Shown: positions 1 through 5,526, counted from the first letter of the stretch. The stretch is 28,976 nucleotides of DNA from an uncultured Lachnospiraceae bacterium (GCA_910577165.1 CAJTLX010000045.1:1-28976); one strand, 5' to 3'. Notes: generated by a model not told the origin, from the sequence alone. Numbers and translations are program-made.

Positions 1-33
1 TTTCACTTTGAAGTGCGTATATTCCACTATCTC

Positions 34-62
34 TTGTAATGCCCTGCTTCTCTTGCTACAAT
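34..62 (+). promoter_or_regulatory. sigma-A type promoter of the first small gene
   Basis: TTGTAA at 34-39 and TACAAT at 57-62 are separated by 17 bp, which is a good vegetative promoter. It lies about 50 bp ahead of the well-placed ribosome binding site of the small gene starting at 112. The call rests on sequence match only. Confidence 0.55.
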
Positions 63-111
63 GTACCCACAGGCTCTGCCAAGCCGAGTACACAGAAAGG
101 AGGCGTTTATC

Positions 112-282
112 ATGAGCAATCATGCAGAAAACGTTACAATGTTGTATCTTCATAACCAAGATACTAGCCGCCTATCCCTTGATGAACTTTACGCGCTTTA
201 CCGCAAAACGCTTAAAGAAGTAGAGGAATGCGAAGAACGCTATCTGGACGCGCACAAAGAAAAGGTATTTAGTTTTGACTAA
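112..282 (+). CDS. small acidic mobile-element protein, unknown function
   Basis: This is a 56-residue protein starting at the ATG at 112, preceded by AAAGGAGG with good spacing. An upstream in-frame ATG at 61 falls inside the likely promoter and has no ribosome binding site, so it is not used. The protein is mostly helical in appearance (SLDELYALYRKTLKEVEE) and rich in Glu, with no domain I recognise. A good promoter sits upstream. The last 111 bp overlap the 3' end of a minus-strand frame that runs from 696 to 172. The strong start signals favour this gene being real. It is typical of the small accessory genes carried by Firmicute prophages and conjugative elements, but no function can be assigned. 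Confidence 0.6.
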   Translation: MSNHAENVTMLYLHNQDTSRLSLDELYALYRKTLKEVEECEERYLDAHKEKVFSFD

Positions 283-696
283 TTCTTTATGTACGCAAAC
301 TATCGCCTGACTTGCCTCTGGTATCCGTTCGGTACCGCAAGTCCTAGAATACTCTGCAAGCAGCTCCATCTGCCTGCGGAGTATTTTTCGCTCACTGGCT
401 TTTATAATTTTCTCGTGCATTTCTTCTCTTGACTGTTCCAGCTTATTTTCACCCCCTTTCGCTCTTGTTGAACTTCGTTTTGCTGTCAATAAAAAAGCTT
501 TTTCCACGCAAGACTTTTCGCTACATTGGTTTCTGTCCTGACGATAAGGGCGATTAGATTTTGTCATCTGGCTCATCCACTGTTGGCATATTTCTTTCAT
601 TATCTCCTTCGGCTGATCTTGAACTTCCCTTTCAAGGTCAGTCACTCTTCTTTCCAGTGCTTCCCAACGTTTTCTTGAAATGAATATCTTCTTCAC
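172..696 (-). CDS. coiled-coil small protein of the mobile element, unknown function
   Basis: A 174-residue frame begins at a GTG (694-696) with AAAGGGG just upstream. The N-terminal third has heptad-like spacing (RWEALERRVTDLEREVQ), suggesting a short coiled coil. A middle segment (roughly residues 90-140, around RRQMELLAEYSRTCG) has the look of small phage-associated helical proteins. The last 35 or so residues are hydrophobic and aromatic and lie antisense to the plus-strand gene at 112-282; they may be run-through beyond an ancestral stop. I do not recognise a named family. Presence of the gene is supported by its start signals and the ordered N-terminus; the true C-terminal boundary is doubtful. 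Confidence 0.5.
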   Translation of the reverse strand: MKKIFISRKRWEALERRVTDLEREVQDQPKEIMKEICQQWMSQMTKSNRPYRQDRNQCSEKSCVEKAFLLTAKRSSTRAKGGENKLEQSREEMHEKIIKASERKILRRQMELLAEYSRTCGTERIPEASQAIVCVHKELVKTKYLFFVRVQIAFFAFLYFFKRFAVKRVKFIKG

Positions 697-744
697 CCCC
701 TTTCCATGCTGAACAATTTTTTAACTCTAAAATTTGCATTTAGG

Positions 745-773
745 TTGAAATTTTTTTCTCAATATGATAAAAT
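745..773 (+). promoter_or_regulatory. sigma-A type promoter of the coiled-coil membrane protein gene
   Basis: TTGAAA at 745-750 and TAAAAT at 768-773 are separated by 17 bp. The start codon of the gene at 805 lies about 32 bp beyond the -10 element. An inverted repeat overlaps the -10 and likely transcription start. Confidence 0.55.
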
Positions 774-789
774 TTTTTAATCTTATCAT
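764..789. promoter_or_regulatory. inverted repeat overlapping the promoter: candidate operator
   Basis: ATGATAA (764-770) and TTATCAT (783-789) form perfect 7-bp arms around a 12-bp AT-only centre. The repeat covers the -10 element and predicted start of transcription and ends just before the ribosome binding site at about 792. That is where a repressor operator would act. A weak RNA hairpin is the alternative reading. Confidence 0.4.
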
Positions 790-804
790 TTTAAGGAGGA
801 TACT

Positions 805-1878
805 ATGTGGCATCATTCAGACAAACATCTTTTTGAAAGCTATGCAGAATCATTAAATCTCATAAATGAAATTTACGAAAGGATTCCAAGCCATCTTGAT
901 GAGGTTACTTATATCAATCAGCAGTTCGAAAATTTCGCTACATATTTAACAAGTTCAAACATTTTCTTACAAGAATTTAATATGGCACATAACAAAATCT
1001 TAGTGCCATCTATCAAACAAATGCAGTTACTTCAAAATGTTTACAATTCTTTACCACAAGATCATTTTACAGCGATAAACAATATGTCCTCAATTGTTGA
1101 ATCACTGAATGGCTTTTTACGCTCTATGGATTTTACTTCCTATGTTGCGTCCCTGCCAATAAAAGATATAAGTCCTGATGATTACATAACTACCGATTCT
1201 TCTGTAATTAAAACTCTTGACATTTCTGATAACTTTGCCATTACAATAGGCTCCAATCGGATACGAATAAAAACTAGTGATTTTATCGCTCTTATTGCTC
1301 TTATTTTTAGTATATTTGCATACCTTTTTCCACGCACTGAAAAAGATACTTCTTCTGAAGTGCCTCCTTCAAATGAAAAGGTCTTCTTAGAAACTCAAAA
1401 TCAATCGGAAGAAGATATTATTTCAGTATCACAGGAGCAAAATCAACTTCTTCGGGAGGAGAATCAACTTCTCAAGGAAGAGAATCAGCTCATCCAAGAA
1501 AAGAATCAACTTCTTCAGGAAGAGAATCAACTTATCCAAGAAAAGAACCAATTTCTTCAAGAAGAGAATCAACTTACCCAGGGAGAAAAACAATTCCTCC
1601 TAGACATTCTTGAGTCTGTAAATACTTCAATGTCTTCTCAAGCGGATTTCTTCGAAGAAATGAAAGCGTTTCTCAGCGAACAAATTCCAACAGCTCAAGA
1701 ATCCATTGAACCAACCCAGATACCTCCTGATTCAAATGAATCACTTCCTGACAATGTTCCGAAATCTGCTGAGCTATCTTTCTTGTTTCGCGAACAACAT
1801 CAAGAATTTGACGATTTAACTCGACAGAAGATTGATAGTTCACCCAAATCTCTGAATACATATTCTGAAAGCGAATAG
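805..1878 (+). CDS. single-span membrane protein with a heptad-repeat coiled coil
   Basis: This 357-residue protein starts at an ATG after AAGGAGG. Residues 1-155 are a soluble, probably helical domain. One hydrophobic segment follows at about 159-175 (DFIALIALIFSIFAYLF) and there is no N-terminal signal peptide. Residues 211-266 are eight consecutive heptads of the type E-x-N-Q-L-x-x, a textbook parallel coiled coil with recurring Asn in the core. The C-terminal 80 residues are polar and acidic and overlap, on the other strand, a second small membrane-protein gene (1673-1984). The gene is monocistronic with its own promoter and candidate operator. I do not recognise the family; helical domain, one span and coiled coil fit a membrane-anchored sensor or exclusion factor of a mobile element, but that is inference. 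Confidence 0.7.
   Translation: MWHHSDKHLFESYAESLNLINEIYERIPSHLDEVTYINQQFENFATYLTSSNIFLQEFNMAHNKILVPSIKQMQLLQNVYNSLPQDHFTAINNMSSIVESLNGFLRSMDFTSYVASLPIKDISPDDYITTDSSVIKTLDISDNFAITIGSNRIRIKTSDFIALIALIFSIFAYLFPRTEKDTSSEVPPSNEKVFLETQNQSEEDIISVSQEQNQLLREENQLLKEENQLIQEKNQLLQEENQLIQEKNQFLQEENQLTQGEKQFLLDILESVNTSMSSQADFFEEMKAFLSEQIPTAQESIEPTQIPPDSNESLPDNVPKSAELSFLFREQHQEFDDLTRQKIDSSPKSLNTYSESE
1435..1602 (+). repeat. eight tandem 21-bp units encoding coiled-coil heptads
   Basis: The stretch repeats a 21-bp unit close to GAAGAGAATCAACTTCTTCA, encoding E-E/K-N-Q-L/F-x-Q/K/R. The eight copies differ mainly at the second and sixth codons of each heptad, and the last copy is the most diverged. Copy number of such in-frame repeats often varies between strains, which would change the length of the coiled coil without breaking the frame. 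Confidence 0.75.
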
Positions 1879-1984
1879 CATACAGTGTAAATATTATTAT
1901 GGTGCCCAGAAGGAGAACGCGCAGCGTTCTTATCTGGCTCCGTAATGGAATATCGTTATCCATCAACTTACTGTTCCTTTTCAT
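1673..1984 (-). CDS. small single-span membrane protein, unknown function
   Basis: A 103-residue protein starts at the ATG at 1982-1984, preceded by CAGGAGG. Residues about 22-38 (LRVLLLGTIIIFTLYAI) form one transmembrane segment after a short basic N-terminus. The remainder is an amphipathic helical region (RQILDVVRETRKIAQQISEH). Its start codon overlaps the stop of the 55-residue gene upstream in an ATGA arrangement, which indicates translational coupling. The last 206 bp lie antisense to the end of the coiled-coil membrane gene at 805-1878. Both overlapping genes have strong starts, so I keep both. Function unknown. Confidence 0.6.
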   Translation of the reverse strand: MKRNSKLMDNDIPLRSQIRTLRVLLLGTIIIFTLYAIRFQNMYSEIWVNYQSSVELNRQILDVVRETRKIAQQISEHCQEVIHLNQEVSGLVQWILELLEFVR

Positions 1985-2148
1985 GTTGCGTCCTCCTGAT
2001 TTTTGTCTGCGAAATCCCTATCTTCCTTAGGTGTCAGCCGAACCCTATAACCATCAGCAGTATTAATTTCTCCCAAAGTTATCTCTGCTATGGTTGTGGG
2101 GTTTTCTTCATCTGTTTCTATGGTTATCTTCTGAACATCTTCTAACAC
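1981..2148 (-). CDS. 55-residue protein, coupled to the small membrane protein
   Basis: A GTG at 2146-2148, with GGAGG seven bases upstream, opens a 55-codon gene ending in a TGA that overlaps the ATG of the next gene (ATGA). The sequence has the pattern V-K-I-T-TD-N-A-IT-I-GY-V-P-ED and is clearly related to the 44-residue protein encoded at 2605-2739: both carry a beta-strand-like start, an internal 'IT' segment, a 'GY(R/K)V' strand and end near 'P-x-ED'. I recognise no named domain. Small acidic proteins of this kind recur in Firmicute mobile elements; the role is unknown. Confidence 0.6.
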   Translation of the reverse strand: MLEDVQKITIETDEENPTTIAEITLGEINTADGYRVRLTPKEDRDFADKNQEDAT

Positions 2149-2169
2149 ACTCTCACCTCCTCCCTATAC

Positions 2170-2210
2170 CAGAACCTTGTCCAGCCCTCTCAAAACGCAG
2201 AACCTGTCCA
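2170..2210. repeat. imperfect direct repeat upstream of the 55-residue gene
   Basis: CAGAACCTTGTCCA (2170-2183) is followed 28 bp later by CAGAACCTGTCCA (2198-2210), differing by one base insertion. It sits in the divergent intergenic region between the minus-strand pair and the plus-strand gene at 2390. It may be a regulator site or a remnant of duplicated sequence. Confidence 0.3.
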
Positions 2211-2262
2211 TATTTACGTCCAGCGCACTATTTCGATTTCATAAATAAAACTTTTAATAAAC

Positions 2263-2286
2263 GCAATATATTGGTAAAAATATTGC
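2263..2286. promoter_or_regulatory. inverted repeat in the divergent intergenic region
   Basis: GCAATAT (2263-2269) and ATATTGC (2280-2286) are perfect 7-bp arms with a 10-bp spacer. The site lies about 27 bp ahead of the -35 of the plus-strand promoter and upstream of the minus-strand coupled pair, so it could serve as a shared operator. No other copy was noticed in the window. Confidence 0.35.
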
Positions 2287-2312
2287 AAAGCCTCTATATA
2301 TTGTGTTTTTAC

Positions 2313-2341
2313 TTGACAAATAAAATTTTTAGCAGTATACT
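2313..2341 (+). promoter_or_regulatory. strong sigma-A type promoter
   Basis: TTGACA (2313-2318) and TATACT (2336-2341) are spaced by exactly 17 bp. The promoter serves the small gene starting at 2390. Confidence 0.7.
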
Positions 2342-2389
2342 AAATATTGTCAAAGCTATGTGCGTGCCTTATCAGAAAGGACGATACTT

Positions 2390-2608
2390 ATGCAAAACAA
2401 ACCAAAAGTAGAAGTAATTAAGGAATCAAACACTGGAAGGAATGAACGCTTCCGCGATACTCGGACTGGACAGGAGATGACACGCAACCAATTTGTCAAA
2501 GCGATTGATAGAGGCACTTATGGGAATGACTACTATCACCGCAAAATAAATGGTGTGGAAACTCCTGTTTCCAAGCCGGATGGAAACCCTAAAAACAACC
2601 TCGGTTAA
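2390..2608 (+). CDS. conserved small protein of 72 residues, unknown function
   Basis: The ATG at 2390 follows GAAAGGA with normal spacing and sits downstream of a strong promoter; an in-frame ATG at 2360 has no such signal. The protein is basic and compact, with a central 'RFRDTRTGQEMTRNQFV' segment and a C-terminal 'INGVETPVSKPDGNP' segment ending NNLG. I recall this layout from many small Firmicute proteins of about 70-80 residues; a DUF3892-like relationship is possible but unchecked. The stop codon overlaps by 4 bp the stop of the convergent 44-residue gene on the other strand. No function can be assigned. Confidence 0.7.
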   Translation: MQNKPKVEVIKESNTGRNERFRDTRTGQEMTRNQFVKAIDRGTYGNDYYHRKINGVETPVSKPDGNPKNNLG

Positions 2609-2739
2609 TCTTCAGTTGGCACGCACACGACTTTGTACCCAGACTTCCCGATAATATCCTCGTCCGTAATACTGGCTACCAGTTCATTGCCATCTGTCAC
2701 TATTTGGATTTCCTTAACCTCGTTTTCTCCGATTTTCAC
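2605..2739 (-). CDS. 44-residue protein, coupled to the upstream HTH gene
   Basis: The GTG at 2737-2739 follows CAGGAGGTGACAAC and overlaps the TGA stop of the HTH gene upstream (GTGA), which indicates translational coupling. The product is small and acidic and aligns with the 55-residue protein at 1981-2148: V-K-I-TD-N-(A)-IT-I-GY-V-P-ED. The pair therefore looks like a duplicated small-protein family placed in two different minus-strand operons of the same element. Function unknown. Confidence 0.6.
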   Translation of the reverse strand: MKIGENEVKEIQIVTDGNELVASITDEDIIGKSGYKVVCVPTED

Positions 2740-2960
2740 GTTGTCACCTCCTGTCCTTGCTCTGCAAATTCCCTAGGGTCAACACCGAGAAAGAAACACA
2801 CACTCATAAATTCATGATCTCGCAAATCTCTTTCCCTTTCTGGATTCATTAAGCTACTATACAAAGCAGTATATGGAATCCCTGTATCTCGTGACATTTT
2901 TGAAAGGTTAATTCCTCTCTTTCTGACATACTCAGACACCCTGATTGTCACATTACTCAA
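2736..2960 (-). CDS. small HTH protein (Cro/XRE-like), divergent partner of the repressor
   Basis: This 74-residue protein starts with TTG at 2958-2960, five bases after GGAGGTG. Residues about 12-60 form a helix-turn-helix (RGINLSKMSRDTGIPYTALY) of the phage Cro/CI class, followed by a helix with 'FFLGVDPREFAEQ'. It is transcribed away from the 168-residue repressor (3115) from its own promoter in the shared 154-bp region, the layout of a phage or ICE lysogeny switch. It likely acts as the Cro-like or excision-side regulator. The gene is coupled to the 44-residue gene downstream. Confidence 0.75.
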   Translation of the reverse strand: MSNVTIRVSEYVRKRGINLSKMSRDTGIPYTALYSSLMNPERERDLRDHEFMSVCFFLGVDPREFAEQGQEVTT

Positions 2961-2976
2961 TTTATCACCTCCAAAT

Positions 2977-3080
2977 AACGAATCACTCGTTTTTTATCAT
3001 AATAGCATCGTTTTGTTCGTTTGTCAAGTATTTTTAACGAGATTTTCGTTTTTTTTATTGACATACTAAAATTTTTCGTT
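2977..3080. promoter_or_regulatory. operator array of AACGA-N5-TCGTT sites
   Basis: Two perfect palindromes with the same geometry are seen: AACGA-ATCAC-TCGTT at 2977-2991 and AACGA-GATTT-TCGTT at 3036-3050. A half-matching third site at 3066-3080 (CTAAA-ATTTT-TCGTT) falls in the spacer and edge of the -10 of the rightward promoter, and two further TCGTT half-sites lie inside the leftward promoter. The sites cover both promoters, which is what a self-regulating repressor switch needs. The cognate regulator is probably the 168-residue repressor, the 74-residue HTH protein, or both. Confidence 0.7.
2999..3027 (-). promoter_or_regulatory. leftward promoter of the switch
   Basis: On the minus strand TTGACA (3027-3022) and TATTAT (3004-2999) are 17 bp apart. 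Two copies of the half-site TCGTT (3008-3012 and 3017-3021, plus-strand reading) lie inside the spacer, so a repressor bound there would block polymerase. Confidence 0.75.
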
Positions 3081-3085
3081 ATAAT
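3058..3085 (+). promoter_or_regulatory. rightward consensus promoter of the repressor operon
   Basis: TTGACA (3058-3063) and TATAAT (3080-3085) are both perfect consensus hexamers with a 16-bp spacer. The promoter reads into the repressor at 3115 and, with no obvious terminator in between, probably on through the toxin pair. Confidence 0.8.
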
Positions 3086-3114
3086 AGTAACTAGCAAAAG
3101 GAAGGAGTGGTTTC

Positions 3115-3621
3115 ATGCCAGCAAAAAATATAGGCAAAACATTAAAAGAAATCCGCTTAAAAACTGGAATTTCTCAAAAGCAGGCTTATGAATATATAGG
3201 AGTGGCACAATCAACTTTCAGTTCTTGGGAAACTGGAAAAGCCGAACCTCCTACTGAAGTACTTTTAAAACTTTGCGATTTATACAAAGTAGACAATATT
3301 CTTACAGCCTTCGGATATGACGGTTACAAAAAAGATGGAAGTCTACAACTTAATATGAAAGAAGTGGATATGATAGAAAAATACCGCTTCATCTCCAATC
3401 ACTCTACAGACGGGGCGAGCGTGGTCAATACCGTACTAGATAGAGAATACACTATTGCAGGGAAACTAAAGGAACAGAATAAAAAGATTACAGAATTAAC
3501 AGAAGCTCCAAGGTTTGTTAAAGAAGACATTGCATACGTCAACGCTGCCCATGCCATAGATGGCACATCAAAAGAAGATCGGCAGCATGACGAAGACATT
3601 ATGGATGGCGAGGATTTCTAG
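3115..3621 (+). CDS. XRE-family (Cro/CI-type) repressor of the element
   Basis: The 168-residue protein starts at an ATG after GGAAGGAG. Residues about 7-63 are a canonical XRE helix-turn-helix (TLKEIRLKTGISQKQAYEYI, then STFSSWETGKAEPPTE), including the 'SxWExGKxxP' signature. The remaining 100 residues are a helical, charged region without a recognisable peptidase or LexA-type domain; this length and layout resemble ICEBs1 ImmR-type repressors. An ImmA/IrrE-type protein is encoded about 580 bp downstream, so inactivation by that protein is plausible (inference from ICEBs1). It is divergent from the 74-residue HTH gene, and its promoter carries repeated operators, implying autoregulation. 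Confidence 0.85.
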   Translation: MPAKNIGKTLKEIRLKTGISQKQAYEYIGVAQSTFSSWETGKAEPPTEVLLKLCDLYKVDNILTAFGYDGYKKDGSLQLNMKEVDMIEKYRFISNHSTDGASVVNTVLDREYTIAGKLKEQNKKITELTEAPRFVKEDIAYVNAAHAIDGTSKEDRQHDEDIMDGEDF

Positions 3622-3655
3622 TTTAACTAAAATATGAAATCAAGGAGGATATATT

Positions 3656-3886
3656 TTGAATATTCAATATTCAGGGCAAGCGGTAAAGTTTCTCCATAAG
3701 CAGGATAGGGCAACACAAAAGAGAATCATCAGCTCGATCAATAAATTACCAAGTGGCGATGTCAAAAAATTGCAGGGAAGGACGAGATACAGACTTCGTG
3801 TCGGGAACTTTCGTATCCTATTCGACTTTGCAGGAAATATCATATACATTGAAGAAATTGATAGTCGTGGACAAATTTATAAATAG
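3656..3886 (+). CDS. RelE/ParE-superfamily toxin
   Basis: The 76-residue protein begins with TTG at 3656, eight bases after AAGGAGG. It has the compact RelE/ParE layout: an N-terminal helical pair (QAVKFLHKQDRATQKRI), a central 'LPSGDVKKLQG' turn, and the conserved C-terminal strands 'RYRLRVGNFRILFDF' and 'IYIEEIDSRGQIYK'. RelE-type members cut mRNA at the ribosome; ParE-type members poison gyrase; sequence alone does not separate them here. It lies 34 bp after the repressor and 13 bp before its putative antitoxin, in the toxin-first order. It probably stabilises the element in the host. Confidence 0.85.
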   Translation: MNIQYSGQAVKFLHKQDRATQKRIISSINKLPSGDVKKLQGRTRYRLRVGNFRILFDFAGNIIYIEEIDSRGQIYK

Positions 3887-3899
3887 GAGGTTTCACATT

Positions 3900-4136
3900 A
3901 TGACTGCAATAAAAGAAAGAATATTGGGAGCGGTTACTATCATGAACGAATCTGATGCAGAAAAGGTATGGGATTTTATGATTCACAACCTTTCACCTCG
4001 CTCGTGGGAGGATATTGAAGAAGTATCCCCTGATGATTGGGACTTAAAAATGTTAGAGGATATAGAGCAAAACCCAGATTGCCATAAATTCATCTCCCAA
4101 GAAGAGTTACTTAAAGAACTTGGAATAACGTTGTAG
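3900..4136 (+). CDS. probable antitoxin paired with the RelE-type toxin
   Basis: The ATG at 3900 follows TAGGAGG and opens a 78-residue acidic protein. It begins MTAIKERILGAV, continues with 'SDAEKVWDFM', and ends in an acidic helix 'DLKMLEDIEQNPDC' followed by 'SQEELLKELGI'. That is the usual shape of RelB/StbD-like antitoxins in Clostridia: a dimerising N-terminus and an acidic tail that wraps the toxin. The 13-bp gap to the toxin supports a single operon. The pairing is inferred from position and shape; the N-terminus is not a textbook DNA-binding fold. Confidence 0.75.
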   Translation: MTAIKERILGAVTIMNESDAEKVWDFMIHNLSPRSWEDIEEVSPDDWDLKMLEDIEQNPDCHKFISQEELLKELGITL

Positions 4137-4199
4137 CGAATCTCCTTCTATCGCCCATGAAATGAGATAGGTTTAAATTTATAATAAGGGGATGATATC

Positions 4200-4679
4200 C
4201 TGACAACATATGAAGATCTATTAAAAGAATCCGATGTTCACCGTCTGATAACGAAAGAAAAAGACTTGTGGGCATACGATGGACGAATTAAAGGAAATCG
4301 AATTGCTATCCGAAAAGGCTTATTAGAAAATGAAAAGAAATGTATCTTAGCAGAGGAACTTGGACATTATTACACGGGAACTGGCGATATTCTTGATCAG
4401 ACTTCCCTCTCCAACCGGAAACAGGAGTTGCGCGGACGCGTTTATGCATACAATAGGTTGATTGGCTTACTAGGGATTGTCCGCGCATACCAACACCGCT
4501 GCCAAAACTTTTCCGAAATGGCAGAATATCTTGGTGTGACAGAAGAATTTTTGGCAGATGCGCTGCGGTACTATAAGGGAAAGTATGGGCGATGTGCCAA
4601 GATAGACAATTATGTAATATTTTTTGAGCCATCCCTTGCGGTGCTTGAAATAGTGCAAGATAAGGAATTGAAGGAGTAG
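4200..4679 (+). CDS. ImmA/IrrE-type metallopeptidase-like protein with a CTG start
   Basis: The frame is open from 4188. The sequence CTG-ACA-ACA-TAT-GAA-GAT at 4200 follows AAGGGGATGATAT and matches the usual start (MTTYEDLL) of this family, so I place the start at CTG, giving 159 residues. A TTG at 4266 lies in frame but has no ribosome binding site and would cut off the conserved N-terminus. Residues 50-60 (LAEELGHYYTG) correspond to the HExxH metal site of ImmA/IrrE peptidases; here the first His is Glu52, with Glu53 and His56 kept, a variant I recall as common in this clostridial subfamily. In ICEBs1 ImmA cleaves the element repressor; the same role is inferred here for the repressor at 3115. 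The gene is four bases ahead of the HslV-like gene. Confidence 0.75.
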   Translation: MTTYEDLLKESDVHRLITKEKDLWAYDGRIKGNRIAIRKGLLENEKKCILAEELGHYYTGTGDILDQTSLSNRKQELRGRVYAYNRLIGLLGIVRAYQHRCQNFSEMAEYLGVTEEFLADALRYYKGKYGRCAKIDNYVIFFEPSLAVLEIVQDKELKE

Positions 4680-4683
4680 TATA

Positions 4684-5238
4684 ATGAGTTTAGTTTTGGG
4701 ATATTGCGATGGAACTACCGGAATAATTGCGAGTGATGGGAAAGCAGGAGGAACTGTTTGTCCGTCAGAAGAGTACAATAAAACAAGAAAAATAAATGAC
4801 AACATCATTCTTGGGTTTGCTGGATATAAAGAATCATGCGAATATTTTCTTAATTGTGTGTATATGGCATTAGAAGAAAAAGTAAAATACTGCTATATCG
4901 ATGATTTTCTTGATGTTGTGGAATGCGGAATGGGTTCAGAGAAAACTAAAGAAAATTTGCGTTCTTCCTTTATTATAATTGGAAAAACGCAGAACAAAAA
5001 TATGATTTCAACGATGGTTGGCGATGTGACAGATTACAAAATAGAAAAGAATAATGTAATAAGCCCTAGAATTTTAGCAATAGGAGGAACAATAGAAGGG
5101 CAAGTGATAAATGATATTTACATCAAAAATATTCGAAATACTACTATTTCCATTTCTCAACGTATGAAAAATACTATTATGCAAGTGAGTAAGTTAGATG
5201 AATCGGTTAATGACAATGTATTTTTCTCTAAATTATAA
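4684..5238 (+). CDS. HslV/proteasome-beta-like (Ntn-hydrolase fold) protein
   Basis: The 184-residue protein starts at an ATG after AAGGAG, just behind the ImmA-like gene. Its first 60 residues follow the HslV pattern strand by strand: 'TTGIIASDGKAGG' matches the 'VxxGDGQ' strand and turn, 'KTRKINDNIILGFAGYKES' matches 'KVRRLYNGKVLAGFAGGTAD', and a helix follows. A later 'ILAIGG' recalls the 'AIGSGG' strand. HslV and beta subunits need an N-terminal Thr exposed by processing; here the equivalent region is LGYCDGTTG, so Cys8 or a Thr would have to serve, and no HslU-like ATPase is nearby. It may be a fold relative without protease activity. The fold call is from motif reading only. Confidence 0.55.
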   Translation: MSLVLGYCDGTTGIIASDGKAGGTVCPSEEYNKTRKINDNIILGFAGYKESCEYFLNCVYMALEEKVKYCYIDDFLDVVECGMGSEKTKENLRSSFIIIGKTQNKNMISTMVGDVTDYKIEKNNVISPRILAIGGTIEGQVINDIYIKNIRNTTISISQRMKNTIMQVSKLDESVNDNVFFSKL

Positions 5239-5256
5239 CATTATAAAAGACATTAG

Positions 5257-5526
5257 CTAATTGCCAATATCTACTTCTATATTGAGATGATTGCCGTTTG
5301 TATCGCCAAAGCTTGTGCATTCTTCGATAGGGGGAAGACCTGACCATCTGGCAGATTCATAAGGACTTTTTCTTTCCAACAAGGAAATTAACCTTTGGTT
5401 TATTACAATCTGCGGGCAATCTTCAGATTGATGAGCGCGAGATCGCAAAGCTTTATTTAAAGCATCTTTCATTACAGAAAGAGAAATAGGATAAGATTTC
5501 TTTCTCTTTTTGCGTTTACGACTCAT
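5257..5526 (-). CDS. small basic protein, unknown function
   Basis: The ATG at 5524-5526 follows AAAGGAG and opens an 89-residue protein. The frame stays open far upstream but that part is antisense to the integrase and has no start signal. The first ten residues are almost all Arg/Lys (MSRKRKKRKK), then comes a helical stretch (SVMKDALNKALRSR) and an acidic tail. A basic N-terminus suggests nucleic-acid contact or membrane-surface binding. It is transcribed away from the integrase. A TATAAT hexamer lies about 15 bp upstream of the ribosome binding site, with only a weak -35. No family recognised. Confidence 0.5.
   Translation of the reverse strand: MSRKRKKRKKSYPISLSVMKDALNKALRSRAHQSEDCPQIVINQRLISLLERKSPYESARWSGLPPIEECTSFGDTNGNHLNIEVDIGN

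Noticed and set aside
1..60. Left attachment site of the element
   Set aside because: No copy of the tRNA-Leu 3' end is present in the first bases or elsewhere on the left side, so the element continues beyond the window.
4266..4679. TTG start for the ImmA/IrrE-type protein
   Set aside because: No ribosome binding site and it would remove the conserved N-terminus; the CTG at 4200 fits better.
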